DNA of 64,000 bases from Burkholderia sp. 4M9327F10. GTDB taxonomy: Bacteria > Pseudomonadota > Gammaproteobacteria > Burkholderiales > Burkholderiaceae. The translations under genes and the position numbers were made by a program. Position 1 is the stretch's first letter. Each line of letters opens with the position of its first letter. The notes beneath the pieces were generated by a model, which was not told the DNA's origin, made no database searches, and was given only the letters and a program-made list of their open reading frames with translations. This document shows, piece by piece, positions 27,260 to 35,761 of this stretch. The stretch covers positions 62,001-126,000 of the forward strand of contig NZ_SCNV01000012.1 of the NCBI RefSeq assembly GCF_005503145.1, in the 5' to 3' direction.

Positions 27260-28339
27260 GTGAAACTGCTCCGCCTGCTGCTGGTACTGGGCGCTTGCCT
27301 CGCGCAGGCAGCAGGGGCGGCCACGCTGCGCGACGAATCGGTGATGGTGCCGAAGGGCCACGGCCTTTTTCATGTCGAACTCGAAACGCACATCTACGCG
27401 CCGCCCGGCGACGGGCCGTTTCCGCTTGTCGTCATCAATCACGGCAAGGAGTTTGGCGATCCGCATTTTCAGCAAAGCGCGGACTACTACGGTCAGGCGC
27501 TCGAGTTCGTGCGCCGTGGCTATGCGGTAATCGTGCCGATGCGGGAAGGTTTCGCGAAATCGGGCGGCACGTACCGCTCCGACAGTTGCAACGACGAAGA
27601 CGACGGCCTCACCGGGGCCGCGGACGTGTTGGCCGCGATCGACTACGCGAAACACTTGCCCTACGTGGACCCCACGCGCATCGTCGTGATCGGCCAGTCG
27701 CACGGCGGCCTCGCCACCATGGCGCTGGGCTCGCTGAATCCACCCGGGGTGGTGGCGCTGATCAACTTCGCCGGCGGCCTGCATTTTCTCAACTGTCCGG
27801 GCTCGGAGCGCAGCCTGGTGGAGGCTTTCGGCGCGTATGGCAAGACTGCGCGCATGCCGTCGCTGTGGATGTACGGCGACAACGATTCGCTGTTTCCGCC
27901 ACCGCTCGTCAAACGCATGCTCACCGCCTACGAGGATGCAGGGGGCCACGCCCAATTCATCGATTACGGCACGTTCGGCAGCGACGGCCACATCATGTTC
28001 AGCCAGTACAACGGCATGCCAATCTGGTTGCCGGCCGTGAGCCGCTTTCTGACTTCGTTAGGACTGCCGTTCGAGGTTCGCTACGATCTGCGCGCCCATA
28101 CGGATGGCCCGGACATCGAGGATGTCGACGCGGTGCCGTATCTGAAACCGGCGGGCCGCGAAGGTTACCGGCGCTTCCTGTGGTATGCGCCGCCGCGCGC
28201 ATTCGCACTCTCTCCGGATGGGCACTGGGCCTACCGTTTCGGCGAAAACGCCGGGCAGCAGGCGCTTGCCGAGTGCGCCCGGATCGGCGGGGCGCACTGC
28301 GAGCTTTATGCGGTCGGGCAGGAACTGGTCAGGCATTGA
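27260..28339 (+). CDS. Exported alpha/beta hydrolase (dienelactone-hydrolase-like)
   Basis: A 359-residue serine hydrolase with a signal peptide (KLLRLLLVLGACLAQAAG, cleavage near GAA). The nucleophile elbow is IGQSHGG, and later Asp (YGDNDSLFPPP) and His (FGSDGHIMF) segments complete a plausible triad. The core spans about residues 25-260. Residues 270-359 form a separate C-terminal part with a YRRFLWYAPPRAFALSPDG segment that looks like a stress-tolerance or lectin-type module; I do not recognise it. The start is a GTG eight bases after a G-rich site, 18 bp behind the beta-propeller gene. The substrate is unknown. Confidence 0.8.
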   Translation: MKLLRLLLVLGACLAQAAGAATLRDESVMVPKGHGLFHVELETHIYAPPGDGPFPLVVINHGKEFGDPHFQQSADYYGQALEFVRRGYAVIVPMREGFAKSGGTYRSDSCNDEDDGLTGAADVLAAIDYAKHLPYVDPTRIVVIGQSHGGLATMALGSLNPPGVVALINFAGGLHFLNCPGSERSLVEAFGAYGKTARMPSLWMYGDNDSLFPPPLVKRMLTAYEDAGGHAQFIDYGTFGSDGHIMFSQYNGMPIWLPAVSRFLTSLGLPFEVRYDLRAHTDGPDIEDVDAVPYLKPAGREGYRRFLWYAPPRAFALSPDGHWAYRFGENAGQQALAECARIGGAHCELYAVGQELVRH

Positions 28340-28390
28340 GCGGTAGCGGAGGAAGGCGCTGCGCCGCTGCGCTGTCTGGTGGAGGCGCTG

Positions 28391-28422
28391 GTGCGAGCGA
28401 TGGTGCAAGCGATGGCGCAAAC
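28391..28422. repeat. 12-bp tandem repeat between convergent genes
   Basis: Units GTGCGAGCGATG (28391-28402) and GTGCAAGCGATG (28403-28414) are followed by a partial third copy, in the gap at the end of the pigment cluster. Confidence 0.65.
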
Positions 28423-28439
28423 CTGCACCGCCAGGCGTG

Positions 28440-28733
28440 TTACGTCTTGTCCTTCACCCACTGCTTGGTGGCGTGGTACCCGTTGCTGGTGGTGTGCGCA
28501 ATGGCATGGCCGGCGGATTTCGCGCCGTGCGCCACCGCGTGACCGGCGCGCTTCGCCCCATGCCCAACCGCACGTGCTCCATTGGCAATCGCGTGCCCGG
28601 TTTCCTTGCCGGCGGTCTTCACGTCGCTCTTGAACTGATGCGCGCCTTCGGAGAGGTCCGCATGCGCCAGCGGCGCGAGCGTCGTGAACGTGAGTGCGGC
28701 AAGCGCAGTGGACAGCAGCCTGAACTTCGTCAT
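28440..28733 (-). CDS. Small exported His/Ala/Gly-repeat protein
   Basis: A 97-residue protein with a Sec signal peptide (about residues 1-25, ending AHA-D). The mature part is a chain of short repeats of the form GHAxAxGAKxA, such as GHAIANGARAV and GHAVAHGAKSA, with His every few residues, and it ends in a Lys-rich tail. The pattern suggests an amphipathic, possibly metal- or surface-binding peptide. Its ATG overlaps the stop codon of the dehydratase gene (ATGA), so it is the last, translationally coupled gene of the pigment operon. I know no characterised function for it. Confidence 0.75.
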   Translation of the reverse strand: MTKFRLLSTALAALTFTTLAPLAHADLSEGAHQFKSDVKTAGKETGHAIANGARAVGHGAKRAGHAVAHGAKSAGHAIAHTTSNGYHATKQWVKDKT

Positions 28734-29245
28734 AACTCGGGTCCTGAAGTGGCGCCGGTGCTCAACGCGAGCCCGGCTGTTAGGGTGACGCCGCCGGCAT
28801 CGAGCATGACGGCGGCGCGGCCGGTCAGCAGCACGCGCGCGCCGCAGCTCAATGTGAAGCGGTACAGAATATTATTGCCATTGCCGCTCAGGCGTTCGGC
28901 TTCGATGCTCAACGGCCCCTCGAGCGTATCCAGCCGCGCAACCTGTGCCTCGACATCGCGCACGCTGGCAAGAAACCCGGCGCGCGGACGCTCGTCTCCG
29001 GCGTCCAGCAGCGCGCCATGCACCGCCATTGCCTGGGCCGCGTATTCGACGCCGCAGATGGCGGCAAGCCGTCCGTTCGCGCGTAGCGGATTGTGCGCGT
29101 CGAGATGGCTCGTCGCGGTACAGCGAATGCGCTCGGCGTCCCACTCGGCGACCTCGTCGAGCAGGCACATCGAGCCGCTATGCGGGATATGCGCGGCAAT
29201 CCACGCATGGTCGAGCGGCGGGGTCAGCGGAAAACCCAGGTTCAT
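28730..29245 (-). CDS. Hotdog-fold 3-hydroxyacyl-ACP dehydratase (ApeP-like)
   Basis: A 171-residue hotdog protein of the dehydratase group found in aryl-polyene clusters. The N-terminal HIPHSGSMCLLDEV motif contains the conserved His and the helix-cap pattern of the family. It would remove water from the 3-hydroxyacyl-ACP intermediate to create each double bond of the conjugated chain. Start and stop overlap the neighbouring genes by four bases on both sides. The cluster has a second dehydratase domain, fused to the AMP-ligase, which matches known aryl-polyene systems where two dehydratases cooperate. Confidence 0.85.
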   Translation of the reverse strand: MNLGFPLTPPLDHAWIAAHIPHSGSMCLLDEVAEWDAERIRCTATSHLDAHNPLRANGRLAAICGVEYAAQAMAVHGALLDAGDERPRAGFLASVRDVEAQVARLDTLEGPLSIEAERLSGNGNNILYRFTLSCGARVLLTGRAAVMLDAGGVTLTAGLALSTGATSGPEL

Positions 29246-30063
29246 GGCATGCCCTCGCCGGAACGCTTCGACAGCGTGATGTCGACTTGCAACTGCGTGT
29301 CCTGCAGGTAATCGAGCACCACGCCTGGCCGTTGCTCGCCCGCGAGCGCCGCGAGCAACGGCAGCGCCCGCGCCGCGGGATTGCCCAGGCGCAGCGCTTC
29401 GAGCCCGGCAGCGGCGAGCACCGTTGCGGGCGCATCGGTGAGTTGCACGTCGATGCGCGCCAGCGTGTTTGCACCGGCCGCCGGCGCGAGCACCAGCGCC
29501 ACGCCGAAGGCATCGGGAATCGGCCGCACTTCGCGCATCGGCGCCGGGTAGTCGGTATCGAAGGCGATCAGCAGCGTGGGCACGCCGTCGACCGCCACCT
29601 GGCAGACGCTTTCCAGCAGACCCGCGGCAAAGCTGCCGTCATACGCGGACAACACGTTCGACGGCGCCATCGCCCGCGTGGCGATGCTCCAGTAGCCGGC
29701 CGGGGCATTGTGCACGGAGTTGTGAAAGCGCGTCGGCGAGAGCGCCCGGTCGTCGCTTGCGAGCGTCTCGCAGATCACGTGACAGTTCTGGCCGTCGCCG
29801 CCCGAGGCGGCAAACACCGTCGCCAGCGACGCCGCGTCGCGGCCGCTTGCCGTCGCGGCTTCCAGGCCGACGGCGAGCGCCAGCTTGACGCCCGCGCCGG
29901 TGCGGCGGCGCTCGGCGGAGGGCAGGCTGGCGGGCGCCGGGATGGCGGTGCGCGCCGGCACATAGGCGCTGCGGCCCGCGAGCACGTCTGCGCCTTCGGG
30001 CCAGTTGTTCAGGCCAGGTCCAAGCAACCCGACGCTTTCGATAAAGGCAGTCAGCGCGATCAT
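29242..30063 (-). CDS. Ketosynthase-like chain-length-factor protein
   Basis: A 273-residue protein matching the short beta-ketoacyl-synthase-like family of aryl-polyene clusters (ApeC-type). It has a thiolase-like fold but is truncated compared with a normal ketosynthase, and the position of the catalytic cysteine reads AYDGSFA, with no Cys. It probably forms a heterodimer with the active ketosynthase encoded next door and helps to set chain length. Both ends overlap neighbouring genes by ATGA, which would favour equal production of the partners. Confidence 0.83.
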   Translation of the reverse strand: MIALTAFIESVGLLGPGLNNWPEGADVLAGRSAYVPARTAIPAPASLPSAERRRTGAGVKLALAVGLEAATASGRDAASLATVFAASGGDGQNCHVICETLASDDRALSPTRFHNSVHNAPAGYWSIATRAMAPSNVLSAYDGSFAAGLLESVCQVAVDGVPTLLIAFDTDYPAPMREVRPIPDAFGVALVLAPAAGANTLARIDVQLTDAPATVLAAAGLEALRLGNPAARALPLLAALAGEQRPGVVLDYLQDTQLQVDITLSKRSGEGMP

Positions 30064-31301
30064 GCGGCGGCCCCTGCGTTACGCGCTGCGTCGGCGCGTG
30101 CCAACAGCAGGCTGCAATTCGTGCCGCCGAAGCCGAACGAATTGCTGAGCGCCGTGCGCAGCGCAGCCGGCCGGCCTGTCAGCAGATAGTTGATCCCAAG
30201 CGCGGAGTCGGCCTCGGTGGTGTTGATGCCGGCGGGCAGCCATTGCTCGCGCAAGGCGAGCGCGGCGATCACCGCTTCGAGCGCTCCGGCTGCGCCGAGC
30301 GTGTGGCCGGTCGCCCCCTTGGTCGAACTGCACGGCGTGCCGTCGAAGAGGGCCGTGACCGCGCGGCTCTCCGCTGCGTCGTTGCTCGGCGTGGCGGTGC
30401 CATGCAGGTTGATGTAGTCGATCTCGCGCGCACCGAGTCCGCTGCTCGCAAGCGCCTGTTCCATCGCGAGACGCGCCCCCAGGCCGTCGGGATGCGGCGA
30501 GGACATGTGATACGCGTCGCTCGATTCGCCAATGCCCGCAAGCAGGATTGCGCCATCGTCGAGTGGTGCGCCGGCCAGCGTGCCGTGCGTTTCCTGCGGG
30601 CGTTCGAGCAGCGCGAAAGCGGCCGCCTCACCGATCGAAATTCCGCTGCGATTGACGTCGAACGGCCGGCAGGAACTCGGGGATAGCAATTCGAGCGAGT
30701 TGAAACCGTAAAGCGTCGTGAGACACAGCGAATCGACGCCACCCACTACCGCGGCATCGATCAGCCCGGCGGTCAGCATGCGCCGCGCCGAACCGAACAC
30801 CTTGGCGCCGGACGAACAGGCCGACGACACCACCATGGCGGGTCCTTGCAGCCCGCAATAAGCGCGTACGAAAGCCGCCGCCGAATAGGGGGTGTGAGTC
30901 TCGGCATAGCGAAAACTGGCGGGCAGGGCGCCGGTCTGCGGATCGCGTTGCTGGTAGGCCCGTTCGGTTTCCAGAATGCCCGCGGTACTGGTGCCGATAA
31001 ACACGCCGACCCGTCGTGCGCCATAGCGCTGCGCCGCCGCTGCGACGGCTTGCGCAAAACCGTCCTGCGTCAGGCCCAGTTGCGCGAGCCGGTTGTTGCG
31101 GCAGTCGAACTCGCTCAGGCCGGCGCGCACGGGTTCGGCATCGACGCCCTCGACCTCGCCGATCCACGTCTCCAGACTCGCGCGTTCGAAGCGGCATGGC
31201 GCGAGGCCGCCGCGCCCGGCGCGCAGCGCGTCGAGCGTGGCGTCGAGTCCGCGGCCGATGCAACTCGTGGCGGTGAAGTGCGAGAGCAGGAGAGGTTTCA
31301 C
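30060..31301 (-). CDS. Beta-ketoacyl-ACP synthase of aryl-polyene type
   Basis: A 413-residue ketosynthase with an intact Cys-His-His triad: Cys162 in SSACSSG, His300 in LHGTATPSND and His333 in KGATGHTLGAAG. It would condense malonyl-ACP with the growing aryl-polyenyl chain. The sequence is of the FabF-like type used in aryl-polyene and related type II polyene pathways. It is the first gene of the distal block of the minus-strand arm, with a 243-bp gap to the deacetylase gene upstream that could hold an extra promoter. Confidence 0.9.
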   Translation of the reverse strand: MKPLLLSHFTATSCIGRGLDATLDALRAGRGGLAPCRFERASLETWIGEVEGVDAEPVRAGLSEFDCRNNRLAQLGLTQDGFAQAVAAAAQRYGARRVGVFIGTSTAGILETERAYQQRDPQTGALPASFRYAETHTPYSAAAFVRAYCGLQGPAMVVSSACSSGAKVFGSARRMLTAGLIDAAVVGGVDSLCLTTLYGFNSLELLSPSSCRPFDVNRSGISIGEAAAFALLERPQETHGTLAGAPLDDGAILLAGIGESSDAYHMSSPHPDGLGARLAMEQALASSGLGAREIDYINLHGTATPSNDAAESRAVTALFDGTPCSSTKGATGHTLGAAGALEAVIAALALREQWLPAGINTTEADSALGINYLLTGRPAALRTALSNSFGFGGTNCSLLLARADAARNAGAAA

Positions 31302-31404
31302 GACAGTACGGTCCTGTTACGGGTTCGATGCGGCGGCGCCGGCCGGCGGGGAGCTTCCATTGCCGCCGACATGGCGCAAGATGTACTCCGGCAAGGGACG
31401 CCCG

Positions 31405-31432
31405 AGCCTGACAAACCAAGCCTGATAAACAA
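31405..31432. repeat. 14-bp direct repeat in the operon gap
   Basis: AGCCTGACAAACCA (31405-31418) is followed directly by AGCCTGATAAACAA (31419-31432), two near-identical 14-bp units in the only sizeable gap inside the minus-strand arm. Confidence 0.6.
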
Positions 31433-31544
31433 TGGTAGCAAACGGCGTGCACGCGCCAGGCTGCTGCGCTGCGTCAGAAGCGCGCCGGGCGGCATGGCAT
31501 GCGGCAGATAAGCAGACGCGCAGGGCGCGCGCTCGCGGAATTTC

Positions 31545-32453
31545 TCACGCATCCTCGGACCCCGGGGCAATCGCCGCGCGCAATGTGGTGCAGCGCAACT
31601 GCGCGGCGGCGGCTGCAGCGAGCACCGCAGGCAGCACGTCGAGGACGACCGGCTGATTGCGTGCGTCGCGCGCCGGATGGCCGTCATGTACGAGCAGAAT
31701 GTCGCGTGGCGCCAGTCCGTGCAGCAGGCGCTCCGTCACCACGGCGGCATCGCGCGTGCGGGTGTCGTAACCGCGCCGGGTCCAGCTTGCCAGATGCAGC
31801 CCGAGCCGGCACAGCACCGGTTCGAGAAACGGATTGCGCAGGCCGGCGGGGGCACGAAAGAACCATGGCCGCGACCCGCTGAGCTCCGTGAGCGTCTGTT
31901 GCGCTGCTGCAATCTCCCGTTCGAGCGCGCGCGGTCCGAGCAGCGAAAAATTGTGCCGGTGCCGTTGACTGTGATTTTCGACGGCATGCCCGCGTGCAAC
32001 GATCGCTTCCACAATCTGCGGATGGCGGCGCGCCACCTCGCCGATGCAGAAGAAGGTTGCGCGTGCATCGTAGCGATCGAGCAGGTCGAGCACGCGCGGC
32101 GTCACTTCGGGGTTCGGCCCGTCGTCGATGGTCAGCGCAATCTGCCGCTGCGCGCTTGCCGGCAGGCTTGTCCAGTTCAGACCGAGCAGGGTGCTGCGCG
32201 GCCAGAGTCCGGCCGCGGTCAACGCCAGGTGCGAGGTGACGACACTGCCCAGCGCCCACGGCCACAGCGCCGGCTGCAACACGACGGCCGCCGCGGCGCC
32301 GGCATGCAGCGCCGCCGAGCCGGTGATGAACGGGGACGGTTTCCAGCGCCGCGGTGCGCCGGGAGTTGCTGGCGTAGCGCGAGCGCTGAAACCCTGCGGC
32401 GCTTGCTGCGCATGTTGTGCCTGCGTTTGCGGGCCGGGCTTCGTGGAGTTCAT
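31545..32453 (-). CDS. Polysaccharide deacetylase family protein
   Basis: A 302-residue NodB-homology protein. After a Pro/Gln-rich N-terminal tail (1-40) come two hydrophobic segments (about 48-68 and 72-92), suggesting membrane anchoring. The NodB domain follows with TIDDGPN (catalytic and metal Asp), HSQRHRHN supplying metal-binding histidines, FRAPAG and a late VHDGH. It would remove acetyl groups from a glycan or glycolipid. In this cluster it may trim the sugar carried by the pigment lipid. The ATG overlaps the end of the MMPL gene by four bases. Confidence 0.87.
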   Translation of the reverse strand: MNSTKPGPQTQAQHAQQAPQGFSARATPATPGAPRRWKPSPFITGSAALHAGAAAAVVLQPALWPWALGSVVTSHLALTAAGLWPRSTLLGLNWTSLPASAQRQIALTIDDGPNPEVTPRVLDLLDRYDARATFFCIGEVARRHPQIVEAIVARGHAVENHSQRHRHNFSLLGPRALEREIAAAQQTLTELSGSRPWFFRAPAGLRNPFLEPVLCRLGLHLASWTRRGYDTRTRDAAVVTERLLHGLAPRDILLVHDGHPARDARNQPVVLDVLPAVLAAAAAAQLRCTTLRAAIAPGSEDA

Positions 32454-35116
32454 ACGCGCTCTCCACCGCGTGGCTCGTCGGGCACGGCCGCGCTGGAACG
32501 TTGTGCCGCGTGCGTGGCAATAGCAGGGGCGAGAATCGCGGAGAACAGCAGCGCCAGAATCGCACCGGGCCCCACCGTCAGGCCGAATGCCTTGAGAAGC
32601 GGCACACGGGCGAGCGCCAGCAGGCCGAAGCCGGCCACGGTGGCGAGATTGGCGATCAAGAGCGAAACCAGGGTTTGCGGCGCGATGGCGGCTACACCGT
32701 TTGCCGCGTGGCGCGCCTGGTTGAAAAAGAGCGCGTAGTTGGACCCCACCGCGACGATCAGCAGCATGCCGATCAGGTGCAGGATGGTCAGTTGTTCACC
32801 CGCCAGCGTGAGACCCGCGCTGACCACCAGCACGGCGGCAAGCAGCGGGGCGAGGGTGCGCGCGACGGCCTGCGGCGAGCGCAGCGCAATCAGCAGCAAC
32901 ACGACAATCGCGGCGAGCCCGGCAAGCGAGAGATGAATGTCTTCGCGCACATAGTTGATGTAGAGCCGGTCGGCCTCGGCCTTCATGTCGACGAACAGCG
33001 CGTCGGGTACGTGCGCCTGCGCCACGGCGGCGCGGATTGTCGCGGCATCGAGGCTCGGTGTGTCGTCGCCGGCGCCGCCGGTGACGGCTTTTCCTGGACC
33101 GCCTAGGCTACCTGAACTTGCAACGGCGGCCGCCTGAGCCGGCGCGCGCAGCGACAGCATCGCGCTCCAGCGGCCATCGCGCTCGGTCAGCAGCGCATCG
33201 ACGGCCAGCGCCATCGACGTGCCTTGCAGATCCGCCCGCGTCAGCAGCGGCTGCTGGCGCGCGGCCTGAACCTCGGCGATGAACGGTGCGAACGTTTCGG
33301 GTTTCACGCTGATCGCCTGGTTGGCGACGGCCGCGCGCATTCTGGCCGTCAGCTCGTCGGCGGGCGGCAGGCTGGCGAGGCGCGCGCGCTGTGCGGCGAC
33401 GCTCGGCAGATACAGCGCCGGGCTCTCGTAGCCGGCCAGCACGCCCTGGTCCACCAGCGGCTGCAGTTGCACGGCGACCTGCTCGGCGCCTTCCAGCACC
33501 GCTTCCTCGCTCGCCCCTGAGATCACCACCAGGTAGCGCACATCGGGCGCGCCGACATCGTCACGCAGGCTTTCGTCGAGCGCCTGGCTTTGCTGCGACA
33601 CCGGGCTAAGCGCAGAGAGTTCGTGACTCCAGATCTGCTGGCGATGCAAGGCGAGCGCCGCCACCGACGCCGCCAGCAACACAACCAGCGGCCAGCGCAA
33701 GCGCGGCGCCGCGGCCGTGAAGCGCGCAAGGGCGGCGCCGAGCGGCACGACATTGCGGATCGCAAAGCGTGAGCCGCGCAGATGCGGCAAGACAAAGCGC
33801 GTGACGAGCGCGGCACTCGTCAGACCGGCAATCGAATACAGCCCCAGTTGGACAAGGCCGGGAAAACCGGAGAACAGCATCGAGGCGAAGCCGCACACCG
33901 AGGTCAGCACGCCCAGGCGGATAGTGGGCCAGTAGGTGGCAATCCACTCGCGCAGCGCCGGATCGCTGCCCGCTGCCGGGTTTGCTGCCGTTGCCATCGC
34001 GGCCGTCGCTACATTAGCGCCGCGCGCCTGCACCCGCGAGGATTGCACGAACAGATAGATCGAGTAGTCCACCGCTTCGCCGATCAGCGTCGTGCCGAAG
34101 CCGAGCGTCAGGCCATGTACCGTGCCGAACGCAAGACTGACCGCGGCGAGCCCTGCCGCAACCCCCGACAGCACCGGCAGCAAGCCGAGCAGGAGCGCGA
34201 GCGGCGAGCGGTACACGACCAGCAGCAGCGCGACGATCAGCACGAGGCTGACAGCTGACAGGCGCGCCACGTCGTGCTTGATGTTGTCGCGGGTCTCGAC
34301 GGAGAACACGCCGGGTCCGGTCATCAGCAGACGGTATGAGGCGGGATCCGGTATGCCGCCGGTGGCGGCGTCGAAGGCGCGCTTGACCGCGGCGATCGCG
34401 CGAGCCTGCGCATCGGTGTCGGAACCGGCGCCCGCGGTCTGCACGACCAGCACCGCGCGCCGGCCGTCGCGCGAAGCCCAGACGCCGTCCTGCGAAGCCG
34501 GTTGCGCGCCGCTGTCGAGCCGGCTGACGAGCGTGGCGACTTCGCCGGTTGGATCGTGCGGCAGCAGGTCCTTGGTGAACATGCCCGCCGACGAGGCAAG
34601 CAGATCCAGACTGTCGCCGAGCGCCTGATGCAGTCCGTCAGCGGAGAAGCGCTGCGGCGTGACCGCCGGGCTGAGCTGATAGCGGTGCTCGAAGATAAAG
34701 CGCTGATCGCGCGCTTCGCTCACCGGCTCGCCGTTGTTGACCGAAGCGAACTGCGCATCGCCTCGCAAGGCGGCCGCCATGCGGCGCGATATGGCCGCCC
34801 GGGCGGCCGCGGATGAGGCAACAGAAGGGGTGACGGGTGTTCCGGCAGATGGGGCAACGGGTGCCGCAGAATCGCCGCCCTCTATGCCCACCAGAATCAG
34901 CCGCGATACCAGGCCGTCGCGCAACTGGTCGACCAGCACGCGTTGCCCGGCGCTTGGCGAGCGCGGCAGGAAGGCGGACAGGTCGGCGGTAAACGTGGTG
35001 CGGCTGATCACGACCGCACAGGCAAGCAGGAACAGCAACCACAGCAGCACCGCGCGTTGCCGCAGCGCATGGCCGAGGCCCTGCGCGGGCGTGGCGGTGG
35101 AGAGCGGTTCGCGCAT
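32450..35116 (-). CDS. MMPL-family RND exporter of pigment cluster
   Basis: An 888-residue inner membrane transporter of the MMPL branch of the RND superfamily. Two similar halves each contain one membrane helix, a large periplasmic loop and a five- to six-helix bundle; helix clusters lie at about residues 18-40, 270-420, 460-480 and 745-875. It probably moves the completed aryl-polyene lipid out of the inner membrane. It overlaps the LolA-like gene by one base (TGATG) and the deacetylase gene by four, so it is tightly embedded in the operon. Confidence 0.9.
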   Translation of the reverse strand: MREPLSTATPAQGLGHALRQRAVLLWLLFLLACAVVISRTTFTADLSAFLPRSPSAGQRVLVDQLRDGLVSRLILVGIEGGDSAAPVAPSAGTPVTPSVASSAAARAAISRRMAAALRGDAQFASVNNGEPVSEARDQRFIFEHRYQLSPAVTPQRFSADGLHQALGDSLDLLASSAGMFTKDLLPHDPTGEVATLVSRLDSGAQPASQDGVWASRDGRRAVLVVQTAGAGSDTDAQARAIAAVKRAFDAATGGIPDPASYRLLMTGPGVFSVETRDNIKHDVARLSAVSLVLIVALLLVVYRSPLALLLGLLPVLSGVAAGLAAVSLAFGTVHGLTLGFGTTLIGEAVDYSIYLFVQSSRVQARGANVATAAMATAANPAAGSDPALREWIATYWPTIRLGVLTSVCGFASMLFSGFPGLVQLGLYSIAGLTSAALVTRFVLPHLRGSRFAIRNVVPLGAALARFTAAAPRLRWPLVVLLAASVAALALHRQQIWSHELSALSPVSQQSQALDESLRDDVGAPDVRYLVVISGASEEAVLEGAEQVAVQLQPLVDQGVLAGYESPALYLPSVAAQRARLASLPPADELTARMRAAVANQAISVKPETFAPFIAEVQAARQQPLLTRADLQGTSMALAVDALLTERDGRWSAMLSLRAPAQAAAVASSGSLGGPGKAVTGGAGDDTPSLDAATIRAAVAQAHVPDALFVDMKAEADRLYINYVREDIHLSLAGLAAIVVLLLIALRSPQAVARTLAPLLAAVLVVSAGLTLAGEQLTILHLIGMLLIVAVGSNYALFFNQARHAANGVAAIAPQTLVSLLIANLATVAGFGLLALARVPLLKAFGLTVGPGAILALLFSAILAPAIATHAAQRSSAAVPDEPRGGERV

Positions 35117-35760
35117 CAGTTGGCGGCGTCGTTTTGCAGACGCATCAGCGAATGGTCGCCGTCGGCCTGCTGGATGGCGACCGTATTCAACTGGTCGCGC
35201 GTACCGGTCAGCGTGATCGTGCTGATCTTTTTCAGCATGCGCGTATCGAGCGGCGTGAGCGTGAGCGTCCAGTCGTCGCCCGCGCCTGTGACGGCCACCT
35301 TATAGACCTGTTCGAGCGCAAAGCGATTGCCGGCGAGCGTCGCGCGAATGCTGTCGATAAAGGCCGACAGGTCCGGATACTGCGTCAGCGCGAGCGTGTA
35401 GCGGTGGCCGTTGCGCGCGATCGTCAGCTTGTCGCCGTCGACCATGAGGTCTTCCGGCGTGGGTGATTCCGTGCGCTTTTCCAGATGGTCCGGCGCGGTG
35501 AACATCAGTTCCCCTGAGGACTTTACAGGCTCGGTGGCAATCGAGAGGTACTTGGTTTCGACAAAGCTCGCATGGCCGGATTTTTTCTGGCCGAGCGTGG
35601 ACATCAGTCGCTCGAGTGTCCAGCCTGAAGTGTCGGGACTGGCTGCGTGGGCGCAGGTGAGGAGGGCCGTTGCCGCCCACGCGGAGAATGCAGCCGCGCA
35701 GGCCAGCGCCCGCACCCGGCGATGCAGCGCAACACGGAACACGGGGCGAGTTGCGGTCAT
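35116..35760 (-). CDS. LolA-like periplasmic carrier protein
   Basis: A 214-residue exported protein with a signal peptide of about 40 residues (RRVRALACAAAFSAWAATALLTCAHA, cleavage near HA-A shown here by the AHA motif). The mature region has the LolA/LppX-like half-barrel pattern, including GHASFVETKYLSI and SSGELMFTAPDHLEKRTESP. In aryl-polyene clusters such a protein probably ferries the product across the periplasm, as LolA does for lipoproteins. It is placed one base after the acyltransferase gene and just before the MMPL exporter gene. Confidence 0.85.
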   Translation of the reverse strand: MTATRPVFRVALHRRVRALACAAAFSAWAATALLTCAHAASPDTSGWTLERLMSTLGQKKSGHASFVETKYLSIATEPVKSSGELMFTAPDHLEKRTESPTPEDLMVDGDKLTIARNGHRYTLALTQYPDLSAFIDSIRATLAGNRFALEQVYKVAVTGAGDDWTLTLTPLDTRMLKKISTITLTGTRDQLNTVAIQQADGDHSLMRLQNDAAN

Positions 35761-35761
35761 G

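Noticed and set aside
26048..27991. 647-codon minus-strand frame opposite the propeller and hydrolase genes
   Set aside because: Spans two genes with signal peptides on the other strand and shows no domain.
29242..30063. Broken ketosynthase pseudogene
   Set aside because: It lacks the catalytic Cys and is short, but this is the normal form of the chain-length-factor-like partner in such clusters and the reading frame is intact with overlaps on both sides.
31302..31544. Hidden second acyl carrier protein gene in the operon gap
   Set aside because: The gap is long enough for an ACP, but no frame contains a DSL/DSI phosphopantetheine motif.
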